Positions 1 through 7,484 are shown, counted from the first letter of the stretch. The stretch is 12,419 bases of DNA from an uncultured Clostridia bacterium (GCA_937895645.1 CALBKQ010000096.1:1-12419); one strand, 5' to 3'. A program made the numbers and translations. The notes: a model not told the origin generated them from the sequence alone.

Positions 1-447
1 GCTTATTACGCTACAAGTGAGCAGACACCCACTGTTTGTGCATTAGGCGTACTTGTAAACCCTGAAACTGAAGAAATACTTCTTGCAGGTGGATTTTTAA
101 TTCAGTTACTCCCTACTGCAGACGACCAGACAATTACTCTTGTTGAAAAAGGATTAGAAAATATTAAACCCGTTACAACAATGCTTGCAGAAGGACTTAC
201 ACCACAGCAGATTTGTGAAACAGTACTTCCTGAATTTTCAATGCAAGTACTTGACACACAGTATGTGGAATACAAATGCGATTGCAGTGTTGAACGCGTT
301 ACAAGAGCGTTAATTGGTGCAGGTGAAGACGGACTTCGTGAAATGGCAGAAGATGAAAACACAGAAGTTTGTTGCCATTTCTGTAATAAAAAATATAACT
401 TTTCAAGAGAAAAGATTTTGAAGTTACTTAAAGAAGCGTCAAAGTAA
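1..447 (+). CDS. hslO: Hsp33 redox-regulated chaperone, C-terminal part (5' end outside window)
   Basis: This is the last 148 residues of Hsp33, a cytosolic holdase chaperone switched on by oxidation. The reading frame is open from base 1, so the start lies outside the window. The visible part covers the end of the N-terminal domain (a segment reading LLAGGFLIQLLP at about visible residues 27-38) and the whole C-terminal redox switch. The zinc-binding cysteines are visible as CxC (visible residues 93 and 95) and CxxC (125 and 128, in CCHFC), the canonical four-Cys arrangement of the family. Under oxidative stress these thiols form disulfides, release zinc and unfold the linker. The gene converges with the leftward ferredoxin gene, and both end at the hairpin at 501-528. 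A further short hairpin, CCGAAC/GTTCGG at 474-488, lies in its 3' untranslated region without a T-run. The identification is firm. Confidence 0.95.
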   Translation, partial: AYYATSEQTPTVCALGVLVNPETEEILLAGGFLIQLLPTADDQTITLVEKGLENIKPVTTMLAEGLTPQQICETVLPEFSMQVLDTQYVEYKCDCSVERVTRALIGAGEDGLREMAEDENTEVCCHFCNKKYNFSREKILKLLKEASK

Positions 448-500
448 TCATCTAAGTCGTTTAACAATGAAATCCGAACAGAGTTCGGGTAAAAAATAAA

Positions 501-528
501 AAATCCCACCGAATACTCGGTGGGATTT
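501..528. terminator. Bidirectional intrinsic terminator between hslO and the ferredoxin gene
   Basis: A perfect 12-bp stem (501-512 with 517-528, core TCCCACCGA/TCGGTGGGA) encloses a 4-nt ATAC loop. T-rich tails lie on both sides: TCTATTTTT to the right for the plus strand, and a run that reads TTTATTTTTT on the minus strand. It can therefore end both hslO and the leftward darA-holB-ricT-ferredoxin transcripts. Confidence 0.9.
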
Positions 529-539
529 TCTATTTTTAA

Positions 540-710
540 TTAGTCAGCAACTGGAGCTGAAACTGGACAGCTATCTGCACAAGCACCACAATCGATACAT
601 GTGTCAGCGTCGATTACATAGATGCCATCTCCTTCAGAAATAGCTTCTACAGGACAATCAGCTGCGCAAGCGCCACAAGCGATGCAATCATCAGTAATTT
701 TGTATGCCAT
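540..710 (-). CDS. 2[4Fe-4S] ferredoxin, clostridial type
   Basis: A 56-residue low-potential electron carrier of the cytosol. It has two classical cluster motifs, CIACGACAADCP (Cys 9, 12, 15, 19) and CIDCGACADSCP (Cys 38, 41, 44, 48). Each follows the CxxCxxCxxxCP pattern, and the halves show the internal duplication of bacterial ferredoxins. The protein is very acidic, as usual for the family. The ATG at 708-710 is preceded by GGGAGG ten bases upstream. A promoter-like TTGATT-16-TACAAT lies at 744-771, so it can be made separately from ricT, whose stop is only 69 bases upstream; no terminator separates the two, so read-through is also likely. It is followed by the terminator at 501-528. Which oxidoreductase it serves cannot be told. 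The identification is secure. Confidence 0.95.
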   Translation of the reverse strand: MAYKITDDCIACGACAADCPVEAISEGDGIYVIDADTCIDCGACADSCPVSAPVAD

Positions 711-743
711 GGTTATGTACCCTCCCTTTATTGGTATATTTAC

Positions 744-771
744 ATTGTAACATATAAATTACAAAAATCAA
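744..771 (-). promoter_or_regulatory. Probable sigma-A promoter of the ferredoxin gene
   Basis: Read on the minus strand, a TTGATT -35 box (766-771) and a TACAAT -10 box (744-749) are 16 bases apart. This would start transcription about 25 bases before the ferredoxin start codon. It overlaps only the short gap after the ricT stop codon. Inferred from box match and spacing alone. Confidence 0.6.
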
Positions 772-779
772 GTACTAAA

Positions 780-1643
780 TTATTCAATTCCCTTTAAGGC
801 TTCAAGTTCTTCTTTTTCAACTCTTATATAAGCATCTTTAAGGATTTTTACACTATGACGGTGGAATACCGCAGGGGCAGCGTCAGGACGACGGTCAAGT
901 GTGACTTTTAACATTCCTGTAATAAGATTGTTTTCAATTACTTTACCCTTACCATCAGGTGTATCAACAATAGCACCAACTTTTGGTGTAACGCGAAGAA
1001 GATGCTCATAAGTATCTTGCTCATACTTTAAGCAACACATAAGTCTGCCACAAGTACCGCTGATTTTTGTAGGGTTAAGTGAAAGTCCCTGCTCTTTTGC
1101 CATTTTAATTGATACCGGTTGGAAGTCATTTAAGAATGTATTACAGCAGAATGGTCTGCCACAAATACCAAATCCGCCAACCATACGAGATTCGTCACGG
1201 ACACCAATCTGACGAAGCTCAATTCTTGTTCTGAAAGCAGATGCCAAATCCTTAACAAGTTCACGGAAGTCAACGCGTCCGTCAGCAGTAAAATAGAAAA
1301 GAAGTTTACTGCGGTCAAATGTATATTCAACATCAACAAGGTTCATTTCTAATCCGTGAGCAGTTATTTTCTCCTCACAAATCTTAAATGCCTCTTTTTC
1401 TTTTTCTTTATTCTCGGCAAGAGTTTTAACATCTTCTTCCGTTGCAATACGGATTACTTTTTTAAGAGGTTTTGTAATATCATCTTCATTTGTACTATGA
1501 TTTGCTTTTGCAATAAGACCACACTCCATACCACGAACAGTTTCAACTATGGCATAATCGCCTTTGTTGAATTGTTTACCGTCAGCGTCAAAATCATAAA
1601 TTTTTCCGCCTTCCTTAAATCTTATACCAACTGTTTCAATCAT
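780..1643 (-). CDS. ricT: PSP1-domain Fe-S protein RicT (YaaT)
   Basis: A 287-residue cytosolic protein of the PSP1/YaaT family. In Bacillus the homologue forms the Fe-S-carrying RicA-RicF-RicT complex, which affects RNase Y-dependent mRNA maturation and entry into sporulation, biofilm and competence. The PSP1 core spans roughly residues 50-220. Six cysteines cluster as in Bacillus RicT: C161, C166 and C167 (CGRPFCC) and C198, C203 and C204 (CGRLMCC), consistent with cluster binding. The start ATG follows AGGTG about ten bases upstream, 12 bases after the holB stop, so it is co-transcribed with darA and holB. The order darA-holB-ricT is a conserved Firmicutes arrangement. RicA and RicF are not in the window, so whether the complex exists here is unknown. 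Family assignment is firm; the regulatory role is by homology. Confidence 0.93.
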   Translation of the reverse strand: MIETVGIRFKEGGKIYDFDADGKQFNKGDYAIVETVRGMECGLIAKANHSTNEDDITKPLKKVIRIATEEDVKTLAENKEKEKEAFKICEEKITAHGLEMNLVDVEYTFDRSKLLFYFTADGRVDFRELVKDLASAFRTRIELRQIGVRDESRMVGGFGICGRPFCCNTFLNDFQPVSIKMAKEQGLSLNPTKISGTCGRLMCCLKYEQDTYEHLLRVTPKVGAIVDTPDGKGKVIENNLITGMLKVTLDRRPDAAPAVFHRHSVKILKDAYIRVEKEELEALKGIE

Positions 1644-1655
1644 ATAATCACCTAT

Positions 1656-2525
1656 TTATCGTCCCACAGCCCGTTTGAATTCATAGCACATTCTTACAAC
1701 GAGCAGATTATTATTACAATTTCTGTTGATTGAGTCAATTAACTCGTCACACACTGCAACTAACTGTAAAAGTCCTTTTGCAGTTAATGTTTTCTGAAGT
1801 TTATTGACTTCACTTTCAAATCTTACTTCTCTCAGATATCCACTTTTTCGCACAAGCGCATCACGAAAGACCTCCGAAAGAAGTTCTAAAATTCGTTTTG
1901 CAAACTGATTGTTTTTTTGAAATACAGCAGTTTGCTCCATAAGTGCCAATTCATTTACATTAAGAAGTGCATTCACAAAGTTTGTAACCGTTTCGGCTTC
2001 TTTTTCAGTAATTTCCTCTTCGGCACTTAAAAGTGAATAAGTCTGCACACGGGAAAGCACCGTTTCAAGCATTGTACTTCTTGAAGTTGTTACGATTATA
2101 AAGTACACGTAACTTGGTGGTTCTTCTAAAATTTTCAAAATCGCATTCTGTGCCTGGTCATTCATATTGTGAGCATTTTTAAGGATATATACCTTACAAT
2201 CACTCTCGTTAGGCACAATAAAAGCATCGTCACGAATTTGACGCACTGAATCAACTGCAAAAACTTTGCTTTTACTTTTGATTACACCGTCAGTTTCATA
2301 AATATCAGGATGTCCGTCTTTTTGTGCTTTCAGGCAGTCACTACACACGCCACATGGCTTTTTTGCCCCTCGACACACAAGACAATTTGCAATAAACCTT
2401 GCAAAGTCAGCACCATCAGTTTCATTCTGGCATTCAATCAACACTCCGTGAGGGAAAATGCCTTGCTCAACAGACGAAATCACCTCACTGCTGAGCTTAT
2501 TGAATTTTGAATTTTCATTCATCAT
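1656..2525 (-). CDS. holB: DNA polymerase III delta' subunit
   Basis: A 289-residue clamp-loader subunit that, with delta and tau/gamma, loads the beta clamp at the replication fork. The AAA+-like N-terminal region carries the zinc module CxxxxxxCxxCxxC (C51, C58, C61, C64), followed by HPDIYETDG (72-80) and the conserved segment NAHNMNDQAQNAILKILEEPP (about 117-137). As usual for delta', there is no working Walker A motif: the P-loop position reads FPHGVLIECQNETDG. The normally conserved SRC triad reads SRV (159 region), so the typical cysteine is replaced. Its ATG overlaps the darA stop in an ATGA tetranucleotide (2522-2525), which points to translational coupling; a second ATG three bases downstream could also serve. 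Located between darA and ricT, as in other Firmicutes. Confidence 0.93.
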   Translation of the reverse strand: MMNENSKFNKLSSEVISSVEQGIFPHGVLIECQNETDGADFARFIANCLVCRGAKKPCGVCSDCLKAQKDGHPDIYETDGVIKSKSKVFAVDSVRQIRDDAFIVPNESDCKVYILKNAHNMNDQAQNAILKILEEPPSYVYFIIVTTSRSTMLETVLSRVQTYSLLSAEEEITEKEAETVTNFVNALLNVNELALMEQTAVFQKNNQFAKRILELLSEVFRDALVRKSGYLREVRFESEVNKLQKTLTAKGLLQLVAVCDELIDSINRNCNNNLLVVRMCYEFKRAVGR

Positions 2526-2848
2526 ATTTTATAGAACTGCTCAACATCAAGCACAAAAATTGTTGCCCCACCTACTGTTACCTCAATAGGCATTGATGAA
2601 AGCATTGAATCCCCTATATATGTATTGTTTACAGGTGTGATTTTTTTGCGTTGACTACTGAATTCACCAATCAGGTTTACAACTTCGTCAACTTTATGTT
2701 TTTCTACACCAATTAAGAGAGTGATGTTCCCTGCTCGTAAAAATCCACCTGATGTAGAAAGTTTTGTTGCCTGATATCCATTTTTAGTAAGATTGGACAT
2801 AACTGCATTTGCATCATCATTATTGATAATTGCTACTACGAGTTTCAT
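2522..2848 (-). CDS. darA: PII-like cyclic-di-AMP receptor DarA (PstA/YaaQ)
   Basis: A 108-residue protein of the cyclic-di-AMP receptor family, a trimeric PII-like fold that binds the second messenger c-di-AMP at subunit interfaces; its output is still poorly understood. The diagnostic glycine-rich stretch STSGGFLRAGNIT lies at residues 31-43, just after YQATKL, and the family's C-terminal VGGATIFVLDVEQF segment at 92-105. The length matches the family (about 109). The start ATG follows AAGGAG with 7 bases spacing. It is first in the darA-holB-ricT unit, and its stop overlaps the holB start by four bases. The small yaaR gene often found between darA and holB is absent, and tmk, often upstream, is replaced by a palindromic repeat array and a permease gene. 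I see no clear -35/-10 pair upstream, so its promoter is unresolved. Confidence 0.93.
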   Translation of the reverse strand: MKLVVAIINNDDANAVMSNLTKNGYQATKLSTSGGFLRAGNITLLIGVEKHKVDEVVNLIGEFSSQRKKITPVNNTYIGDSMLSSMPIEVTVGGATIFVLDVEQFYKI

Positions 2849-2867
2849 AATATCACTCCTTAATGTA

Positions 2868-2990
2868 ATGAAATAAATCCTGACGGATTTATGAAGTATC
2901 TTATAAATATGAAATAGCGTTGCTATGAAGTACGCCTTACGGCGTATAAACTGGATTTATTTTACTTCATATTGCGAAGCAATACTTCAA
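2868..2990. repeat. Array of short palindromes joined by ATGAAGTA-like linkers
   Basis: This fills the gap between the permease and darA. Four small hairpin units are visible: ATAAATCC/GGATTTAT around TGAC (2873-2892), ATAGC/GCTAT around GTT (2914-2926), TACGCC/GGCGTA around TTAC (2931-2946) and TATTGC/GCAATA around GAA (2970-2984). Linkers are ATGAAGTA or ATGAAAT in the left half (2868, 2891, 2909, 2926) and their reverse complement TACTTCA in the right half (2963, 2983). Outer arms (ATGAAATAAATCC at 2868 and GGATTTATTTTACTTCAT at 2953-2970) can pair too, so the whole could fold as one large structure. There is no open frame. It resembles a dispersed REP- or MITE-like element and may help end the permease transcript; no T-run follows the hairpins. 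Confidence 0.75.
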
Positions 2991-3002
2991 TTATAAAAAA
3001 TT

Positions 3003-3947
3003 TTACTGCAACGCCTGAGCGATTGCAATCATAACTGGCATAGTTAAAATTGAAAGCACACTTATAAAAGAGGTTACCTTTGATGCAAGACCTGTATCAC
3101 GACCATATTTTGCAGCAAACATAACTGTTGCACTGGCTGTTGGTGCTGATGCACTTAACACACAAGCCACAAGTAATGTCCCGCCAAAGCCCATAAGTTT
3201 TAATGATAAAACCGTTATGAGTGGAATTAAGATAATCTTTACAAGCGCTGTTGTGAAAATTCTTTTATCTGAAAAAATTGTTTTCCAGTCCGCCGCTGCA
3301 AGATATGTTCCGAACATTACCATTGCAAGTGGTGTGTTAAGGTCTGCAAGGTATGAAACAGGTGCATAAATCACTTCAGGAAGTTCCACCTGTAACAAGA
3401 AAAGAGGTAATCCTATTGCAACGCCTAAAACACCTGGATTTGTAATCAGTTTTTTCAAATTAAACTTTTCGTTTTTATCTTTTTTCCTCATTAAACCTGC
3501 GCCATGGGTAAATGAGAGAAAATTAAATGGTACTAAAATTACAGAACAGTAAAATATACCCTCATCACCAAGCACTGCCTGTGCAAGTGGCAATGCCATA
3601 TACCCTACATTACCATAACAACAAGCGTATTTGAAAATACCGGCAGTATCTTTATCACTCTTATTAAAGAGGATTTTTGTAAAAAACATACCAACAACGT
3701 GAAAGAAAATACCACCTAAAAGTGCTTTAAGAAGCCCCCCTAAAGTATCGCGACTGAACTCCATTCCTAAAAATGAACGGATTATAATTGCGGGAGCAAC
3801 AATATAGAAAAGCAAATCTGTTGTAAGTCTTGATGCTTTTTCGGTGTAAATACCTGTCTTGTGACAAACAAGACCTACCATAGCAACAAGAAAAAGTATT
3901 ACAACCTGTGTAAAGGCTGTTAAAACATTACTTAAAAATAACTGCAT
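3003..3947 (-). CDS. AEC (auxin efflux carrier) family permease
   Basis: A 314-residue inner-membrane transporter of the AEC/membrane transport protein family, whose bacterial members include malate, malonate and other organic-acid carriers. About ten hydrophobic segments arranged as two five-helix halves are visible (roughly 8-28, 42-60, 70-92, 107-125, 130-150, 170-187, 204-220, 230-250, 253-275, 290-312). Family landmarks are NVGYMALPLA (113-122), NPGVLGV (170-176), LADLNTPLAMVMFG (200-213) and SAPTASATVMFAAKYGRD (267-284). The ATG follows GGAG nine bases upstream, located in the last codons of the preceding membrane-protein gene six bases away, so the two are coupled in an operon with citrate synthase. 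This context makes an organic acid a reasonable substrate guess, but nothing in the sequence proves it. Confidence 0.88.
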   Translation of the reverse strand: MQLFLSNVLTAFTQVVILFLVAMVGLVCHKTGIYTEKASRLTTDLLFYIVAPAIIIRSFLGMEFSRDTLGGLLKALLGGIFFHVVGMFFTKILFNKSDKDTAGIFKYACCYGNVGYMALPLAQAVLGDEGIFYCSVILVPFNFLSFTHGAGLMRKKDKNEKFNLKKLITNPGVLGVAIGLPLFLLQVELPEVIYAPVSYLADLNTPLAMVMFGTYLAAADWKTIFSDKRIFTTALVKIILIPLITVLSLKLMGFGGTLLVACVLSASAPTASATVMFAAKYGRDTGLASKVTSFISVLSILTMPVMIAIAQALQ

Positions 3948-3953
3948 TATTTA

Positions 3954-4907
3954 TTACTCCGATAAGAAATTGTCATCAGTTTCCATTTCGTCGTGAACTT
4001 CTACTTCTGCGCCAAGAAGTTCTGCACTGTCATTTTCTTTTGCACATTTAACAACATTATAGATATATGCAAATGCGAAAACTGCAAAGCCTAAATCGCA
4101 AAGTGAGAAAGGATATTCATCAGGTAATGCATTGGCATTGCCTGTAATAACCATTAAAAGACGAGGAAGATTTGCAACTATACAGAAGAAAATTCCTACA
4201 AATCCTGATGCGAATAAAGTTCTCATAGCTTTGCTGTTTGCAAGTCCTGCACAGATTCTTGCGAATGAAAGTAAGAAAATCATCATAAAAGTAATTGCAA
4301 AAAGTTCAAGCATTAAGTCAGAAACATTGACATAAGCTATTTTTCTCACAAAACGAATAACTATTCTGCTCATTGCCCAGAAAAGTGGTGCAAGTGCTAA
4401 AAACTTATACTGTGAATAAGTTGTTCTGCCATCAATAAATGAGATACCGAAAATAATTACATAAATTGCACTGAGAACACCAAAAACACTTTCAATAAGT
4501 AATGGTAACTGTGCCTGGTCCATTGTACCCATAATTGAAATACCTACATTACTGAAACTTCTTGCGTTGATTAAAAATGTTGAAAGTGAAGAAACAACAT
4601 CAAAGATAATTCCACCTGCAAAAATAAATGATGCAACTGCTAAAAACATATTTTTCTTAAAAGGTGACTTTGATGCAGGAACATTTTTTGCAAGAAGTGT
4701 AAGCACATAAGGTACAACTATTGCAAGTACACCTAATGCGTACATAAGATAAACTGACCAGTCAACAACCTTATAAAAGCCTGTATCTGCCTCAATAATA
4801 TTGAGAAGTTGATACATTCTAAAAGGCACTGCAACTGCCACAAGTCCCAAAACCACATAAAGTGAATATAAAGGATTTATTTTTTCGTATTTTCCTGTAA
4901 TTTTCAT
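3954..4907 (-). CDS. Polytopic membrane protein of unknown function
   Basis: I do not recognise this 317-residue protein. It has about seven or eight hydrophobic helices (roughly 13-36, 49-73, 86-112, 133-158, 166-187, 198-222, 230-256, 268-287) and a strongly acidic cytosol-like tail from 290 to the end (EVEVHDEMETDDNFLSE), rich in Glu and Asp. Charged residues sit near helix ends, for example RIVIRFVRK (181-189). No transporter or enzyme signature is visible. I start it at the ATG at 4905-4907, because an AGGAAAGGT ribosome site lies at proper distance in the last codons of citrate synthase. A longer in-frame start at 4976 would overlap citrate synthase by 62 bases with no good ribosome site. 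It is seven bases after the citrate synthase stop and six before the permease start, so it belongs to that operon and may serve the same transport or metabolic task. Confidence 0.8.
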   Translation of the reverse strand: MKITGKYEKINPLYSLYVVLGLVAVAVPFRMYQLLNIIEADTGFYKVVDWSVYLMYALGVLAIVVPYVLTLLAKNVPASKSPFKKNMFLAVASFIFAGGIIFDVVSSLSTFLINARSFSNVGISIMGTMDQAQLPLLIESVFGVLSAIYVIIFGISFIDGRTTYSQYKFLALAPLFWAMSRIVIRFVRKIAYVNVSDLMLELFAITFMMIFLLSFARICAGLANSKAMRTLFASGFVGIFFCIVANLPRLLMVITGNANALPDEYPFSLCDLGFAVFAFAYIYNVVKCAKENDSAELLGAEVEVHDEMETDDNFLSE

Positions 4908-4914
4908 ATTCTTC

Positions 4915-6330
4915 TTACCTTTCCTCAATAGGAATATACTCTTTTTGAATACCATCAGTACGTAAAATTCTCTCACTCATAGGAACATAAGCGCGTGGGA
5001 TTGTAGCATTCTTATATGCAGGACGGATTATTCTGCCACCTGTTGTAAGTTCTTCGATACGGTGTGCAGCCCAACCTGCTGAACGGGCTGCCATAAAGAG
5101 TGGTGTAAACAGTTCTTTTGGAATACCAAGCATATCATAAACAAGACCTGAATAAAGGTCAACGTTAGCACAGATTTTTTTGTTATTTCCACGAAGTTTT
5201 GCAAAAAGTTCAGGAGTAAGAGACTCAATAAGATTAAGAAGTCTGAACTCGTCTTCTCTGCCCTGTTCTTTTGAGAACTTGTCAGCATAACGACGAAGTA
5301 TTACAGCACGAGGGTCAGAAAGTGTGTAAACTGCGTGACCCATACCGTAAATAAGCCCTGTTCCGTCACCTGCCTGCTTGTTCATAATCTTTGTAAGATA
5401 ATCGGCAACCTGACCTTCATCAGTAATGTCATTCACGTGTGCTTTAATATCTTCAACCATTTTATGAACCGCAATATTAGCACCACCATGGCGAGGTCCT
5501 TTAAGTGAGCCAATACCTGCTGCTATTGCTGAATATGTATCAGTTCCACTTGATGTGATACATCTTGTTGTGAATGTTGAGTTATTACCGCCACCGTGTT
5601 CAGCATGGATAATAAGGCAGATGTCAAGAAGTTTTGCTTCTTCATCTGTGAAGAATTTATCTGGTCTAATTGAACGAAGAATACTCTCTGCAGTGCCTAA
5701 TTCTTTCTTATTCTGGTGGAAGAACATACTTTTTTTATCATAAGCACGGCGCTTTACCTGATAAGCCGCAGTCATAATTGTTGGCAACTGTGCTATAAGT
5801 TGAATTGACTGACGAAGTACATTTTCCGGTGAAATGTCATCAGGATTAGGGTCATAAGAATAAAGAGCCAACACACTGCGAGCCGCTTTGTTCATAATAT
5901 CCTGTGATGGTGCTTTCATAATCATATCTTCAATAAAGTCATCAGGTAATTCACGACAAGTTGCGAGAACTGCACGGAATTTTTCTAACTGTTCTTTTGT
6001 AGGAAGGGCACCGAACATTAAAAGCCATACTACTTCTTCATAACCAAAACGGTTTTCTTTTTCACAGTTTTCTACAATATCTGTCATATTGATACCGCGG
6101 TAAATAAGACGACCTTCTTTTGGCACTTTTTCACCGTCGTCCATATAATAACCCTCAACAGAGCAAACGCGTGTAAGCCCTGCAAGAACACCTGTTCCGT
6201 CAGCGTTACGAAGACCACGCTTTACGTCAAATCTTTGATAATAATCAGGGTTTATATAGTTATTTTTACGAAGCTCTTCGCATAAAGTTGAAAGAGCCTC
6301 ATTGGAGATACTTGAAATATATTCTGACAC
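4915..6330 (-). CDS. gltA: Citrate synthase (citrate/2-methylcitrate synthase family)
   Basis: A 471-residue cytosolic enzyme condensing acetyl-CoA with oxaloacetate to citrate, the entry step toward 2-oxoglutarate and glutamate. The catalytic trio is present: His245 in HAEHGGGNNST (242-252), His281 in GPRHGGAN (278-285) and Asp391 in NVDLYSG (389-395). GMGHAVY (329-335) and the Arg-rich substrate region are also there. This is the Si-type fold, not the unrelated Re-citrate synthase of some clostridia. I choose the GTG at 6328-6330, because AAGGAGG lies eight bases upstream; an ATG 19 codons earlier lies at the predicted transcription start and has no ribosome site. It is first in an operon with the membrane protein and AEC permease and has a good promoter at 6393-6421. 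Use of propionyl-CoA (methylcitrate synthase) cannot be excluded, but no prp genes are nearby. Confidence 0.93.
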   Translation of the reverse strand: MSEYISSISNEALSTLCEELRKNNYINPDYYQRFDVKRGLRNADGTGVLAGLTRVCSVEGYYMDDGEKVPKEGRLIYRGINMTDIVENCEKENRFGYEEVVWLLMFGALPTKEQLEKFRAVLATCRELPDDFIEDMIMKAPSQDIMNKAARSVLALYSYDPNPDDISPENVLRQSIQLIAQLPTIMTAAYQVKRRAYDKKSMFFHQNKKELGTAESILRSIRPDKFFTDEEAKLLDICLIIHAEHGGGNNSTFTTRCITSSGTDTYSAIAAGIGSLKGPRHGGANIAVHKMVEDIKAHVNDITDEGQVADYLTKIMNKQAGDGTGLIYGMGHAVYTLSDPRAVILRRYADKFSKEQGREDEFRLLNLIESLTPELFAKLRGNNKKICANVDLYSGLVYDMLGIPKELFTPLFMAARSAGWAAHRIEELTTGGRIIRPAYKNATIPRAYVPMSERILRTDGIQKEYIPIEER

Positions 6331-6392
6331 AAATTTTACCTCCTTGTAGAAAATTTCGATAGTTTTCCAATATATATAATTATACATTGTAT

Positions 6393-6421
6393 ATTTTAAT
6401 ACATTTGCGACTCAAAGTCAA
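6393..6421 (-). promoter_or_regulatory. Sigma-A promoter of the citrate synthase operon
   Basis: On the minus strand, TTGACT (6416-6421) and TAAAAT (6393-6398) are separated by exactly 17 bases. Transcription would begin near 6386, leaving a leader of about 55 bases before the GTG start and supporting that start choice. The promoter occupies the 55-base divergent gap to spoIID, so the spoIID promoter must overlap or lie inside the citrate synthase leader. Confidence 0.75.
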
Positions 6422-6442
6422 TAAAAAGGGAGTTATAAAATC

Positions 6443-7429
6443 ATGAAAAGTTACACAGTAATCTGCTTTTTTCTTTCCTTGTCAATGATACTTTTTCCAC
6501 TGGTATCAGTTGAAAAGGCAACTGACGTATTCAAAAAGGAATTCTCAATTATAGAAGAAACCACAACAACAGAAGAAACTGAAGAAATCAAAGCAGAAAA
6601 TTCTACTGTAAAAGTTATGAATGCAAGTAGCAAAAATATTACGGAAATGAGTATTCAGGAATATCTTATAGGCGTTATGGCTGCTGAAATCAACCCTGCT
6701 TATCATGAAGAAGCAATAAAGGCGCAAGTTATTGCGGCACATACAAAACTTGAATACACAAAATTGCACAACACACCTGAAAACGCCCATATTACTGACA
6801 GTCCTGAATCACATCAGGGTTATCTGAACGAAGATGAGCAAAAAGAAAAATGGGGTGAAAACTACCAGATATATTACGAAAAAATAGAAAAATGCGTCAA
6901 TGAAGTTAAAGATTTAATCCTCACTTATAACAGTGAGCCTATCAACGCAGTTTTTCACGCTATTTCTAACGGACAAACCGAAAATGCGACTGATGTTTGG
7001 GGTGGTGAATACCCATATCTTATATCTGTTCAGAGTGCAGGTGACAAGCTCTCCCCTGCCTACAAATCAGAAGTGACTGTTACAAGTGCTGATTTTAGCA
7101 AAAAAATGGCTGAAAATGAGGCAAAACTAGGTGAAGACTCATCTAAATGGGTAGAAAAAATCACCAATACCGAAACAGGTATGGTGAAAGAGATTGTTAT
7201 TGGCGGTAAAAGTTTCAAGGGCACAGAAATCCGCACAATTTTTGGACTTAAAAGCAGCACATTTACCATAAAATATGATAATGAAAACTTTATTTTTACC
7301 GTTTGCGGTTACGGTCATGGTGTTGGAATGAGCCAATACGGTGCAAATTATATGGCACAGCAAGGATTAAGTTATGAGCAGATTTTAGAGCACTATTATC
7401 AGAATGCAGTGTGCGTAATTCAAAATTAG
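6443..7429 (+). CDS. spoIID: Stage II sporulation protein D (SpoIID/LytB-domain lytic transglycosylase)
   Basis: A 328-residue membrane-anchored peptidoglycan lytic transglycosylase. In spore formers SpoIID, with SpoIIM and SpoIIP, degrades septal peptidoglycan during engulfment of the forespore. Residues 1-22 form an uncleaved-looking signal anchor, followed by a Glu/Thr-rich linker (37-54). The SpoIID domain follows: MSIQEYLIGVMAAEINP (69-85) with the expected catalytic Glu82, AIKAQVIAAHTKLEY (91-105), SNGQTENATDVWGGEYPYL (175-193) and the C-terminal GYGHGVGMSQYGA block (289-301). The start has AAGGGAG ten bases upstream. It stands alone, divergent from citrate synthase and convergent with alaA. 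In Bacillus the gene depends on sigma-E; the AT-rich upstream region is too ambiguous to name such boxes here. A LytB-like vegetative role is the alternative. Confidence 0.9.
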   Translation: MKSYTVICFFLSLSMILFPLVSVEKATDVFKKEFSIIEETTTTEETEEIKAENSTVKVMNASSKNITEMSIQEYLIGVMAAEINPAYHEEAIKAQVIAAHTKLEYTKLHNTPENAHITDSPESHQGYLNEDEQKEKWGENYQIYYEKIEKCVNEVKDLILTYNSEPINAVFHAISNGQTENATDVWGGEYPYLISVQSAGDKLSPAYKSEVTVTSADFSKKMAENEAKLGEDSSKWVEKITNTETGMVKEIVIGGKSFKGTEIRTIFGLKSSTFTIKYDNENFIFTVCGYGHGVGMSQYGANYMAQQGLSYEQILEHYYQNAVCVIQN

Positions 7430-7452
7430 CATCTATTTAATTTATAAAGCAA

Positions 7453-7474
7453 AAGCGGGGTCAAAGCCCCGCTT
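7453..7474 (-). terminator. Intrinsic terminator of alaA, shared gap with spoIID
   Basis: The stem AAGCGGGG/CCCCGCTT (7453-7460 with 7467-7474) has a six-base loop. On the minus strand it is followed by TTTTGCTTTATAA, so it fits alaA best. On the plus strand no T-run follows, so termination of spoIID here would be weaker. Confidence 0.8.
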
Positions 7475-7484
7475 AACATGCATA

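Noticed and set aside
474..488. A terminator directly after hslO formed by CCGAAC/GTTCGG
   Set aside because: The stem is only six pairs and is followed by A-rich, not T-rich, sequence; the stronger hairpin at 501-528 fits better.
1356..1733. A rightward 125-residue reading frame opposite ricT and holB
   Set aside because: It lies antisense to two well-supported conserved genes and is rich in Phe, Cys and Asn from reversed coding bias, with no family motifs.
2868..2990. A mini CRISPR array
   Set aside because: Repeats are 7-8-bp linkers and small palindromes, spacers are far too short and no cas genes are present.
4908..4976. A longer start for the membrane protein, adding 23 residues
   Set aside because: It would overlap citrate synthase by 62 bases and has no ribosome site, whereas the ATG at 4907 has AGGAAAGGT at correct spacing.
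6331..6387. A 19-residue N-terminal extension of citrate synthase from an upstream ATG
   Set aside because: That ATG sits at the predicted transcription start, and the strong AAGGAGG lies just before the GTG at 6330.
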